In this document: positions 47,577 through 56,231 of the stretch, piece after piece
Layout of the letters: every line of letters begins with the position of its first letter
How positions within the stretch are numbered: the first letter of the stretch is position 1
Source: JACSRF01 sp963695505
GTDB lineage: Bacteria; Chloroflexota; Anaerolineae; Promineifilales; Promineifilaceae
Reading direction: 5' to 3'
Assembly (NCBI GenBank): GCA_963695505.1
Contig: CAVOGX010000014.1
Coordinates: forward strand, 124,001 to 188,000
Length of the DNA: 64,000 nt
Made by a program: the position numbers and the translations under genes
The notes under the pieces: generated by a model
What the model saw: only the letters and a program-made list of their open reading frames with translations
Database searches by the model: none
Told to the model about the DNA's origin: nothing

Positions 47577-47837
47577 TTATTCTCCAGACACCAGTTCCAC
47601 CTGCAGTTTGCTGGCAATGCCCCGCCCTAATGCGATTCGTGAGTCTCGTACGGAAATGAGCAGCGGACCACCCGCGTCCTGCACAATACGCAGGCAAACG
47701 CCGGGTGTCAGCCCCAATTCCGCCAGCCGGTGAGCCATGCGCCGCCCGCCGCAAAGTTTACATAAGCGTACATCCTGGCCGATGGGGGCCATGGTTAAAG
47801 GGCACAAACCGCGCTTCGAGAGTTGGTGTTCACGCAT
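47577..47837 (-). CDS. feoA: Ferrous iron transport protein FeoA
   Basis: About 86 residues with an SH3-like fold. The core is VRLCKLCGGRRMAHRLAELGLTPGVCLRIV and ALGRGIASKLQVE, typical of FeoA. Start ATG 47,837 overlaps the dtxR stop codon (ATGCGTGA); a TTG at 47,852 is a weaker option. It lies 12 bases before feoB, which it is thought to assist. The regulator upstream carries a similar SH3-like C-terminal domain. Confidence 0.9.
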   Translation of the reverse strand: MREHQLSKRGLCPLTMAPIGQDVRLCKLCGGRRMAHRLAELGLTPGVCLRIVQDAGGPLLISVRDSRIALGRGIASKLQVELVSGE

Positions 47838-48501
47838 GGATACGTCTACCAAAAATGTGGGCAGCTATTTCCTTGCCTAAAGCATGAGTCTGCCCGTTAA
47901 TTTCCATCATCAAAGGTCCATTAAAAGGTGCAACTTCGTTGAAAATCACCTGCTGCCCTGGCTGAATGCCGCGGCCTGCCAGGTAATCCAGCAGCAAAAT
48001 GCTTTCCGGGTGAATGCGCGTAATGGTGCCCGCATCCCCAGGAGACCATTCGTTCAGGGGCTGGTCGGTAATGTCAGGCAAATCCCAATCGGCTGTGGGA
48101 ATGGGGTTGCCGTGAGGGCAAGTTTGCGGATTACCTAAAAAGGCTGCCAGGGCTTCAGTCACTTCATCGGCCGTGGCGTGCTCGAGCTGGCAGGCAAAAT
48201 CATGCACCTGCTGCCAGGGCAGCCCCAAGTAGTCAGCCAAAAACCGTTCCCAAAGGCGATGGCGGCGAATGACGCGGCAGGCGCGGCGACGGCCGTCCTC
48301 GGTAAGGATGACGCCCTTGTACGGTGTATGGTCCAATAAGCCCTGTTCGCGCAGGCGGTGAACCATCTCCGTTGCCGAAACGGTGGAAACGCCCAACCGC
48401 TCTGCCAGGCCAGAAATGGGAACCAACGCATCATCCTCAGCCAGTTCGCTGATGGTTTTGAGGTACATTTCAATGCTTTCGTTAAAAGATTCGTGTTTCA
48501 T
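47830..48501 (-). CDS. DtxR/IdeR-family metal-dependent regulator
   Basis: 223 residues. A winged HTH (PISGLAERLGVSTVSATEMVHRLREQGLL) is followed by the dimerisation domain with metal-binding residues (RRHRLWERFLADYLGLPWQQVHDFACQLEHA). A C-terminal FeoA-like SH3 domain (IQPGQQVIFNEVAPFNGPLMMEINGQTHALG) completes it. It heads the feoA-feoB-feoC operon, and a DtxR-like palindrome lies eight bases upstream of its start. It therefore probably represses its own operon when iron is sufficient. A manganese (MntR-like) specificity is possible but less likely given the feo genes. Confidence 0.93.
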   Translation of the reverse strand: MKHESFNESIEMYLKTISELAEDDALVPISGLAERLGVSTVSATEMVHRLREQGLLDHTPYKGVILTEDGRRRACRVIRRHRLWERFLADYLGLPWQQVHDFACQLEHATADEVTEALAAFLGNPQTCPHGNPIPTADWDLPDITDQPLNEWSPGDAGTITRIHPESILLLDYLAGRGIQPGQQVIFNEVAPFNGPLMMEINGQTHALGKEIAAHIFGRRIHA

Positions 48502-48508
48502 CTAGTGT

Positions 48509-48523
48509 TTAAGGTAAACCTAA
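48509..48523. promoter_or_regulatory. DtxR-type operator for the dtxR-feoABC operon
   Basis: TTAAGGTAAACCTAA is an imperfect palindrome. Its half sites TTA(A)GGT and ACCTAA match the DtxR/IdeR consensus half site TTAGGT. It ends eight bases before the regulator start, where binding would block initiation. Confidence 0.65.
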
Positions 48524-48574
48524 TACTTTAATTTTAAGCGCAACTATATCATACAAAACAGGATAACCTGTCGC

Positions 48575-48616
48575 AATGACATTTGTCAGCCCTGCCTGTG
48601 ACGATTGTCATTAAGT
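48575..48616. repeat. Imperfect palindrome in the spacer 48,502-48,807
   Basis: AATGACATTTGTCAG is opposed by CTGTGACGATTGTCATT around a short loop. The 306-base spacer also holds the operator above and a copy of AGTTAACCGGGGTT at 48,632-48,645. No gene is seen in it. Confidence 0.55.
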
Positions 48617-48631
48617 ATTGGTTCACACAAA

Positions 48632-48645
48632 AGTTAACCGGGGTT
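48632..48645. repeat. Intergenic 14-mer AGTTAACCGGGGTT (copy 1)
   Basis: Identical to bases 57,378-57,391. Both copies are at or beside the 3' end of a gene spacer. The function is not known; this could be a chance match or a shared site. Confidence 0.4.
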
Positions 48646-48807
48646 CAATTGCAGGATTGGTGAGGTGCGCCCCATTTGGGGCTTAAAAACTCAAGATCAG
48701 CATGCAACAGGCAGAAATCAGCTTTCAGAAGTCCGGCAAAGCAGTTCTTTGCCAGAGGAAGGACACGTGAATAGCTACCCACGAATTTCTGGATTCAGAT
48801 GCCAGGC

Positions 48808-51800
48808 TTACCGTACATCAACGGTCACATCGCCTAACCAGACATAATCTTGCCCATTGGCAAAGAATTGCCGCTCAATGGTCTCACTGTTGTACAACCC
48901 CACAACAATTTGGCCCGCTGCCCCAGCAAATTCTGCAGGAATGGTCAAACGGTGCTTGTCGAGAATTTGCTCCCCGACCTGCCACGTTGATGTGGGCCGC
49001 GTACCAAAAGCAGGTATGCCATCATGTTGGGCTAGAAGACGACCGTTTTCATCCAACACATGCACAAATACCGTGTAAGACGCGTCCATTTCCGCCAAAA
49101 CTTGCCACAGCAGACTCATTTCCAGTTCAGCCCCAGGTTGTAAGCTAATCGGTTCGGCCAGCCGCAGGGGGTGTGGTTGACCACCTTCTGTTAAATAAGC
49201 ACCGGCTAATACCATTTGACCATTAACAGCCTCATCTAATGGCACCATCACCTGCGCTGCCCCATTAGGCACCGGGCGATATGCCGAAAGGGTAAGGCTG
49301 CCATAGGTCTGCTCACTTTCCAGCAGCGTGTGGTAATCTAGCCAGCGAAAAGCCACATTATTCGGATCCCAAGTAGAACCAAGCACCGGCAAAAACCATA
49401 GACGGTCGTAGGTTTGCGCCAAAGTCTCTAGATTCACCTCAGCCCGTCCATCCGCGTTTTGGTAAGTAGCTGGCTGCATTTCGATGGGGGTGTCCAGGTG
49501 GCGCACGTAATATGTTATGCTAGGATCTGGGTAATTGGGCACAATCACGTCACTGGGTTTTACGGCCGTTTCCAGCACTCCTGCCAACTTTCTGTAACCC
49601 AAATCGCGGTAATAATCAGGATCGAAGAAATAGTTGGTAAGACTGACCATGGCAATTAGGACAACCACCCCACCCCCCGCAACAGCTAACCAGCGAGAAT
49701 CGTCTGAACGTTTAGCCCACAATGTCCACAGTCCCATTCCCACCAATGCCCACCAGGCTGGCGCGGCCACTGCAACGTAAAAGGGGTTGAAAATTTCGCG
49801 ACTATAACGCACGTAATACATACCCAACACCGCGCTTCCGAGCCAAGCCAGCAAGAAAATGGCTACATGCCGTTTCTCTCGCCACAAATGATGCCCGCCC
49901 ACTATCGTCAGAAAAAACAGTGCCAAAAACAACCATCGTCCACTTGCCAGCGCCATACCCGATCCCGCACTCAATTCCACCCCACAAATTACTAAATGCT
50001 TCGCCAAGTTGGGCATGGAAGGCGTGGAAAAATGACCACCAACCGAAACCATGGTTGGCAGCGAATAGGATAGCCAAGGCAAAAAAAGTAGCGCCGCCCC
50101 TACACCACTTAATGCCCAGCGCCAGCCCTGCCTCCGATAAACCGGATGCGCCAGGATGTACGCACCATGAGCCAGCAGTGCAAACAGGCCATAGGTATGG
50201 GCGTACACAGTCAATGCCGCCAGAGGCACATACAGCAACCACCATCGCCATCTTCGCAGGGCCGCCAAAAACACCAGGGTCGCCATCAATGAAAACATAA
50301 GCGCCAGCGTGTATTGATTGCGAATATCTTGGCTCAACCAAATGAGCGATTGGGATATGGTTAGCAAAGCAGCTAACAGCAGGCCAAATCGAGCATGAAC
50401 AAGGCGACGTCCTACCAGATAAGCCAGCGGCATAATCAACAATCCGGGAATCAGTGAGCTGTAGCGCATGGCAAATTCGCTGTCGCCTGTTAGCAGCATC
50501 CAGGCTCGCAAGAGAAGATAGTGTAAAGGGGAGTGCGGTTCGCCCAAATCCCGCTGCAGGGTAATGATTCGCAGCCATGACTTCACAGCCACGCCATAAC
50601 TAAACCCCTCGTCTCCGCGTAGTTCTTGTTGGTCCAAACGAAACAATCGCAGGGCATAAGCCACAAAGGTAATGCCTGTCATCAGCGGAAGGTAGAGTTG
50701 GCTTTTCACCAGCCCCACAGGTTGCCAGCGAAACGCAGGAAGTTTTGGTATGAGTATGGGGCGGCGAGAAACGGCCGTTTCTACCATAGGTCGCCAACGC
50801 CACGCCAAAAATAAGCTACCCAACAGCGCAAGTAAAGAAATCGCTATACTAATGGGTACTTCAATCGGCTGAAAACGCAGCGCCACAGAATGCGTACCTG
50901 CCGTTAGCGCCACCGCCTGTAAGGTCACATTTGCTTGCTGTAACTGTGCAGGTTCCCCATCTACCCACACCTGCCAGCCCGGATAATACCATTCGCTTAT
51001 GACCAGGTATCCGGCAGCAGTGGTCTCTACATCAATATTCAACCAACCGGCACGGGGGGATATGACGTGGACTTGAGCGGGATTGGGCGTAGAAGTTGAG
51101 GCGGAAACGTCCGATTCCACTCCCAAAATGACCTGCTTTTGAGGATTGAACTCAGGATCACTGAGCAAAGTTAGCGCCGCAACCTCATCCGCCACAACAA
51201 CCGAATCATACACCATCCATGCCCGCGGATAAGGTTCATCCACCTGATACAGCACTCCCGCCACCGGGCGATCCTCAATCACGCCACTGCTAAATTCGCC
51301 AACCGGCGTCAAGATCTCATCTGGCAGCGGTTCAGTATCCACCACGTACCCCACATTTAGCAACTGCCACCGGCGTTGGCGGGGCACGCGCTCCATTTTT
51401 GCCAGCGCCTGAGGCTTCAGAGGGCTGATACCGCTGATGTCTTGCCAGCCATACGCCTCGCCCACATTCGCCCAAAAAACATTCCGCGTGTCCACCCGAA
51501 GCAATGAATCTTGCTGCGCAGCGGACAAAATTGGCGTCAGCCAATCGGGCTGCTGCCAGTAAGCGGTTGGCGGAGCATCATACCGATTCATGCTTGAATC
51601 TAAGGACACAAATAAATCGCCCACCAGCAAAACGATGAGCAAAACAACCTGCAAGCGCGGTCTCCACTTGCGCCACAACCAGGCCAATACCAAAACACTT
51701 ATCAGCAACTGCCGCAGAAAAATGCCCGGCCATTCAGGTTGGGGCCGGGAACGAGTGGCAATGAAGGTAACCAGAATAAAAGCAAAAAAAGTAGCTGTGA

Positions 51801-52989
51801 TAATGGCGACGCGCTGCATGTAACGCTGGCGCTGGGCTGGTTGCAGCCGCAGCCAAAGCGCCAACCCCTGGGCAACCATCAGGGCCGAAGCCAAACTAAC
51901 CGGCCCCAACAGCCGCTCTTGCTGGCGAAAAAGGGAAAATCCGGGAGCGATATAAAAAACAAGTTGGAACAAGATTCCAGAATCGCCGAGGGCAACCCAG
52001 GCCATAGTAATTATGAAGACGCCCCAAAAAGTAAGTTTGGCCGTTTCTTTTTGCGTATTTTGTGTGTCTCGCCGGGCTAACCAGGCAACCGCCACAAGAA
52101 CAAACCCCGCCACGCCCCAATACTCAGGAGACCACAAGCTGAGGGTAGCCGGAACCAAAACCTGTAAGTAATGTAGAAGGGGCTGCCCTACAGAAACAAA
52201 GCCATAATCTACATTTGCGCGAGTGGTAAGGGTCTGAAAACGGAGCAGCGGTAGCCAGTAAGCGGTTGCTGCCATCAGGCCAGTGCAGGCAATGACGCTT
52301 CCTAAACCTAACAAAGATTTCCATGACCAGCGTGCCTGCCAGACAAGAAAGAGGTAGTAAGCAACGGCCGAATAGGCAACGTGCAAAAGTGTCTGTGGAT
52401 GTCCGGCCGTTGCACTTAGCGCCAACACTAATCCTGCCCCCACAAACCAGGGCACCGGACTTTTTGAGGCGTCCTGATTCACGCCTCGCCGAATGCACAG
52501 CAAAATGAGAGGTAGCCAGGTAATGCTTTCTAGAATAGCAAGCTGCAGCAGAGGGTAGGAAACCAGATAACCCCCCAAACCAAAGGTAACAGCCGCTAAG
52601 AGCCCAGCTAACCGGCTGCGTGTCATGTCATAGGCCAGCACGTAGGTAAAGACACCCGCCAGCCAGATATGCAATACAGCTTCAAGTTCCAGCGCATACA
52701 GAGGAAAGTCCCACGGGGCGGAAGCAAAAATGGTTAGCCAGCGCAGTGGGTAAAACACGGCCGTTTGCGGATCCGCAACAAATGGCACACCCCCATAACT
52801 ATGCGGCGACCACAAAGGTAAATGACCTCGCAACATCTCTCGCGACTGAAAGGTAGCAAATGCGTGAAACTGCTCCGAAAAATCACTGGTTGGAAACCGC
52901 TGCCACCCCAGTAAAATCGGCAGAAAAAACAAAATTAGAAATATTGTCCAAACAAACAGCGGCCAGGCATGTTTTTTTCTCATTAACAT
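48808..52989 (-). CDS. Giant YfhO - GT39 membrane glycosyltransferase fusion
   Basis: About 1,393 residues. The N-terminal half is YfhO-like (GWQRFPTSDFSEQFHAFATF, SPHSYGGVPFVADPQTAVFYPLR), with about a dozen helices. Its extracytoplasmic domain includes VISEWYYPGWQVWVDGEPAQL. The second half, from about residue 760, is a GT39/PMT-like unit (QQELRGDEGFSYGVAVKSWL, LGEPHSPLHYLLLRAW) with its own helices. The last 130 residues are a soluble domain (SYTVFVHVLDENGRLLAQHDG, WQVGEQILDKHRL). That domain also ends the glycosyltransferase at 19,738. The frame is clean over 4.2 kb. The start could be ATG 52,989 or 52,983; no strong ribosome site is visible. Confidence 0.85.
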   Translation of the reverse strand: MLMRKKHAWPLFVWTIFLILFFLPILLGWQRFPTSDFSEQFHAFATFQSREMLRGHLPLWSPHSYGGVPFVADPQTAVFYPLRWLTIFASAPWDFPLYALELEAVLHIWLAGVFTYVLAYDMTRSRLAGLLAAVTFGLGGYLVSYPLLQLAILESITWLPLILLCIRRGVNQDASKSPVPWFVGAGLVLALSATAGHPQTLLHVAYSAVAYYLFLVWQARWSWKSLLGLGSVIACTGLMAATAYWLPLLRFQTLTTRANVDYGFVSVGQPLLHYLQVLVPATLSLWSPEYWGVAGFVLVAVAWLARRDTQNTQKETAKLTFWGVFIITMAWVALGDSGILFQLVFYIAPGFSLFRQQERLLGPVSLASALMVAQGLALWLRLQPAQRQRYMQRVAIITATFFAFILVTFIATRSRPQPEWPGIFLRQLLISVLVLAWLWRKWRPRLQVVLLIVLLVGDLFVSLDSSMNRYDAPPTAYWQQPDWLTPILSAAQQDSLLRVDTRNVFWANVGEAYGWQDISGISPLKPQALAKMERVPRQRRWQLLNVGYVVDTEPLPDEILTPVGEFSSGVIEDRPVAGVLYQVDEPYPRAWMVYDSVVVADEVAALTLLSDPEFNPQKQVILGVESDVSASTSTPNPAQVHVISPRAGWLNIDVETTAAGYLVISEWYYPGWQVWVDGEPAQLQQANVTLQAVALTAGTHSVALRFQPIEVPISIAISLLALLGSLFLAWRWRPMVETAVSRRPILIPKLPAFRWQPVGLVKSQLYLPLMTGITFVAYALRLFRLDQQELRGDEGFSYGVAVKSWLRIITLQRDLGEPHSPLHYLLLRAWMLLTGDSEFAMRYSSLIPGLLIMPLAYLVGRRLVHARFGLLLAALLTISQSLIWLSQDIRNQYTLALMFSLMATLVFLAALRRWRWWLLYVPLAALTVYAHTYGLFALLAHGAYILAHPVYRRQGWRWALSGVGAALLFLPWLSYSLPTMVSVGGHFSTPSMPNLAKHLVICGVELSAGSGMALASGRWLFLALFFLTIVGGHHLWREKRHVAIFLLAWLGSAVLGMYYVRYSREIFNPFYVAVAAPAWWALVGMGLWTLWAKRSDDSRWLAVAGGGVVVLIAMVSLTNYFFDPDYYRDLGYRKLAGVLETAVKPSDVIVPNYPDPSITYYVRHLDTPIEMQPATYQNADGRAEVNLETLAQTYDRLWFLPVLGSTWDPNNVAFRWLDYHTLLESEQTYGSLTLSAYRPVPNGAAQVMVPLDEAVNGQMVLAGAYLTEGGQPHPLRLAEPISLQPGAELEMSLLWQVLAEMDASYTVFVHVLDENGRLLAQHDGIPAFGTRPTSTWQVGEQILDKHRLTIPAEFAGAAGQIVVGLYNSETIERQFFANGQDYVWLGDVTVDVR

Positions 52990-53086
52990 AACGCACAAAT
53001 AAGAATGGCCGTCTTATGCTAGCAAGTATCTGAAATACGGCACATTTTCAACAATGGAGTTTGGTATGGCCCACCCTGATCCAGGT

Positions 53087-55008
53087 GTGTCACACCTGCA
53101 TAGATATACTCTCTTCAAATTTATAAACTACCCCGCGGCAAGCGATACTGTTGGCGAATTCAAATAGAAGCCAGCGCAGCAAATGGTGAACACCTGGTTT
53201 GTGCATGGGGAATCCCTTGAAGCCATTTGGCAGTTCGAACAAGGTTCGTTGCTGCAGACATAGCAATATGTTGTAAGTGTGTTTTGGCTAAACCCACGTA
53301 ACGCGATTGACGCAATCCCGATGTGCGTACGACTTGTGAAATCGTCCCTTCAACGCCTGCTCGGGTTTTGTATTTTTCCCTCCATGGTGCGGTTTTTTGC
53401 TTATGGCGAGTCTCTTGCAAAATTTCATGTTTAGCCTGCTGCCTCAATTTAAGACTTCGCGGCCCGCTTTTTGCGCGGGTACACAAGGAGCGCGCCGTAC
53501 AAGCCTGACAATCCTCAGGAGCAAAAGCAACAAAAATGGCCTTACCTCTACCTGTCTCTGTATAAGGGTTCCATTTCGTTGAAGTTTTTCCCTTGGGGCA
53601 GGTTACGGTACAAGTCTGCCAATCAATGATAAATTGGCTGAGGTCGTATCCCTGCTCAGCAAGTGCTTGCCAACTGGTATCTTCCTGGACCGGGCCAACT
53701 AGCGTGACCCCATAAGTTTGGGGACTGTCCAACAACAGACTCGCTTCAACATAGCCACTGTCTACAAAATGCTCTTTTGGCAACAGCCCCCGGTTTTCCA
53801 GAGAGCGATGGATGCTTTCCGTCACAGCCACATCCTGCACAGTTGCCGCCGTTGTTTCTACATTGGTTATGACATGCAATTCTTCTGCTAAACACGTTTC
53901 CGTCAGGTGCACTTTGTATCCCAACCAATGCGTCGAGCGCTTGACACTATACTTAGCTTCAGGGTCGTAGGGAGAGTTACTCCTCTCGGCTGCCGCTGGG
54001 CCATCCGCTGCTTTGCGCCAGCGAACCTCGCCATTTTCTAATCGTTCATATTGATGTTCCCACACCCGGCGTAAGTGGTGCACGGCTGGAACTTCTGGCA
54101 GCCAGGCCGGTGCTTGAGGGCTGTCGACCGCTGCCAGTAAATCAAACCCATCCCGGCCAATGACTTCTGCCAACCTTTTCTGCTCAGTTTTCTTTTTCGG
54201 CAAGCGGTAAGCTTCCACACGCGCGCCATAGCGATCAAACCACTCTGGATTAACTTGGTCACGCAGCCATTCTGGGTCCAGTGCAGCCAAACGATTCAAG
54301 GTTGCTCGTATTGTTTCACCTACTGTTTCCAACCGGTTCAATTGGCGCACAGCAGCCAGCACATACGTCGAATCCGTGCGCTGTTGCCTTGTTTTCAACA
54401 AATCTTTCTCTTGGAGTAGAGATAGAATCTCGTCGAGTAGCTTTTGCCCAGCTTCTCCGGCGATTAAACGGTCGCGAAACTCGCTCAGGACAGAGTAGTT
54501 AAATCCAGCATCGGTTAATTCAAGCCCCAAAACGTATTTCCAATCGATTCGCGCGCGCACGGCATCTGCCGCTTGCCGGTCGCTTAGGTTCTCCATAAAC
54601 TGCATGATCGTCACCAGTGCTAGTCGCCAGGGCGTCACACCAGGCTGGCCGAGAGATGGATACAATTCCGCAAAGTGGCTATCAGTAAATATGCTGCCCA
54701 GTTCATCCCGCAAAACTGTGTAGGTGTTGCCTTGGGGAAATGCGGCTTTGACAACCCGTGCGGTTTCTGCTGGAATTTTCTGTGTTTCGGTCATTTTCAG
54801 AGACATAAATACCTCCACGTTTGTTTTTATTGGAAGGGCATCTTACTCTAATTTCGAATTCGCCAACAGTATCGCAAAGCTACGGGGTTTCCGCGCCGGG
54901 AGATTTTATGAATTTAACTCCACTTACTTATGCCGTCAATGCCTTGCCTAAAAGCTCCCGCTCCCACAGCTATCTAAAAAAGGTCGTCTTTTGTGGCAGG
55001 TGTGTCAC
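53087..55008. mobile_element. IS1182-type insertion sequence
   Basis: About 1.92 kb around one transposase gene. The outer ends are imperfect inverted repeats: GTGTCACACCTGC at 53,087-53,099, and GCAGGTGTGTCAC at 54,996-55,008. Inside them a perfect 20-base inverted repeat occurs, GCGATACTGTTGGCGAATTC at 53,142-53,161 and its complement at 54,856-54,875. I see no certain target duplication. The region lacks the ACGGCCGT motif common elsewhere, which fits recent arrival. Confidence 0.75.
53160..54818 (-). CDS. IS1182-family transposase
   Basis: A 552-residue DDE transposase. The N-terminal domain matches the family (YTVLRDELGSIFTDSHFAELYPSLGQPGVTPWRLALVTIMQFMENLSDRQAADAVRARIDWKYVLGLEL). QRTDSTYVLAAVRQL carries the first Asp. 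KEHFVDSGYVEASLLLDS carries the second. YKTRAGVEGTISQVVRTSGLRQSRYVGLAKTHLQ carries the Glu. A Cys cluster (CQACTARSLC) is typical of this family. The start could be 54,818 or the internal ATG of MSLKMTETQK at 54,806. The stop lies in the inner inverted repeat. It appears intact and possibly active. Confidence 0.95.
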   Translation of the reverse strand: MEVFMSLKMTETQKIPAETARVVKAAFPQGNTYTVLRDELGSIFTDSHFAELYPSLGQPGVTPWRLALVTIMQFMENLSDRQAADAVRARIDWKYVLGLELTDAGFNYSVLSEFRDRLIAGEAGQKLLDEILSLLQEKDLLKTRQQRTDSTYVLAAVRQLNRLETVGETIRATLNRLAALDPEWLRDQVNPEWFDRYGARVEAYRLPKKKTEQKRLAEVIGRDGFDLLAAVDSPQAPAWLPEVPAVHHLRRVWEHQYERLENGEVRWRKAADGPAAAERSNSPYDPEAKYSVKRSTHWLGYKVHLTETCLAEELHVITNVETTAATVQDVAVTESIHRSLENRGLLPKEHFVDSGYVEASLLLDSPQTYGVTLVGPVQEDTSWQALAEQGYDLSQFIIDWQTCTVTCPKGKTSTKWNPYTETGRGKAIFVAFAPEDCQACTARSLCTRAKSGPRSLKLRQQAKHEILQETRHKQKTAPWREKYKTRAGVEGTISQVVRTSGLRQSRYVGLAKTHLQHIAMSAATNLVRTAKWLQGIPHAQTRCSPFAALASI

Positions 55009-55051
55009 CATCCTCAAGCCTGCAGTTTAATGATTCGCCCTTACATTACTG

Positions 55052-56116
55052 CTAGCAAGAAACGGCCGTTCCCTCCACAAAGCAAGAGAACCCGTGTTCA
55101 TGCCGCAAGCCAGCCTGCACGGCCGTTCCCAAGGGTACATTGACCGTGTGTGGCTGCCAACTGTGTACTACCGTGCCATCGGGCAGGCCAATGGCATACA
55201 GGTAGGCGATACCCAAAAATTGGCGGTCCAGGATACGGCCGTTCGCACCGCCATCCACCTGCCCAACGCGCAAAAAAATGTCGTCCGGGCGCACGGCAAT
55301 GGTCACAGTTGTTCCCGGAGGCGCAGAGACCAGTTGGGGCAGCAGTCCCAGAGGTGTTTGTACCCCCTCTGCTACAACGGTGCCCGGCACAAAGTCTGCC
55401 TGGCCCAAAAACTCGGCCACAAAGCGGGTGCGCGGCTGATGGAAGACCACTTCAGGCGGCCCCATTTGCTCCAGCCGCCCCGCATTCATCACCGCCACCT
55501 GGTCTCCCATAAACAGCGCCTCTTCCTGGTCGTGGGTAACGAAAACGGCCGTTACGCCGCTTCGTTTTAGCAAATTGCGCACCTCGGCCCGCACCTCGTG
55601 GCGCAAAGCCGCATCCAGATTAGAAAAAGGTTCGTCCAGCAGCAGCACCGCCGGTTCCGGAGCTAGAGCACGGGCCAGAGCCACCCGCTGCTGCTGCCCG
55701 CCGCTCAGCTCGTGGGGCATGCGCTCCCCCAACCCGGCCAGTCCTACAAAAGTCAGCATCTCCGCCACGCGCTGCGGCTGCCTTTTCTGCCCACCCTTCA
55801 ACCCAAAAGCCACGTTGTCGGCTACGCTGAGGTGGGGAAAAATGGCGTAATCCTGAAACACCATGCCTACGCGCCGCTTTTCGGTGGGCACCACGGTGCG
55901 CCCGTCATCAACCAACTGCCCGCCAATGGTGATACGGCCGTTATCCGCCTGCTCAAACCCGGCCATGAGGCGCAGTGTGGTGGTTTTGCCGCAGCCGCTG
56001 GGACCCACCAGGGCCATAATCTCCCCCCGCCCCACGGTGAAGCTGACCTCAGAAACGGCCGAAAAGTCCCCATAGTTTTTCGCTAAATTTTGGCAGTGAA
56101 CGGCAATGGTTGTCAT
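55052..56116 (-). CDS. ABC transporter ATP-binding protein, FbpC-like (iron(III))
   Basis: 354 residues. The nucleotide-binding domain is complete: ALVGPSGCGKTTTLRLMAG (Walker A), FQDYAIFPHLSV (Q-loop), HELSGGQQQRVALARALA (signature), AVLLLDEPFSNLDAALR (Walker B) and FVTHDQEEAL (H-loop). A TOBE-like C-terminal region (IAVRPDDIFLRVG) follows, as in Fbp/Pot-type ATPases. It lies downstream of an FbpA-like binding protein, and no permease gene is found beside them. Iron is inferred from the binding protein; other substrates remain possible. Confidence 0.88.
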   Translation of the reverse strand: MTTIAVHCQNLAKNYGDFSAVSEVSFTVGRGEIMALVGPSGCGKTTTLRLMAGFEQADNGRITIGGQLVDDGRTVVPTEKRRVGMVFQDYAIFPHLSVADNVAFGLKGGQKRQPQRVAEMLTFVGLAGLGERMPHELSGGQQQRVALARALAPEPAVLLLDEPFSNLDAALRHEVRAEVRNLLKRSGVTAVFVTHDQEEALFMGDQVAVMNAGRLEQMGPPEVVFHQPRTRFVAEFLGQADFVPGTVVAEGVQTPLGLLPQLVSAPPGTTVTIAVRPDDIFLRVGQVDGGANGRILDRQFLGIAYLYAIGLPDGTVVHSWQPHTVNVPLGTAVQAGLRHEHGFSCFVEGTAVSC

Positions 56117-56125
56117 AGATAATTG

Positions 56126-56231
56126 TTGATTATCAGTTATCGGTATTCAGTTGCCAGTTTCCAGTTCTTAGAAGTAATCTACCTCCAAAAACATCCACTG
56201 AACATTGGTCACTGATTACTGGCTATTTACT
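56126..56231. repeat. CAGTTNN-type heptamer repeat between the two ABC genes
   Basis: Units TTGATTA, TCAGTTA, TCGGTAT, TCAGTTG, CCAGTTT and CCAGTTC (56,126-56,167) are followed by opposed CCACTGA, ACATTGG, TCACTGA and TTACTGG (56,195-56,222). It fills the 115-base gap where a permease gene would often start. Confidence 0.7.
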
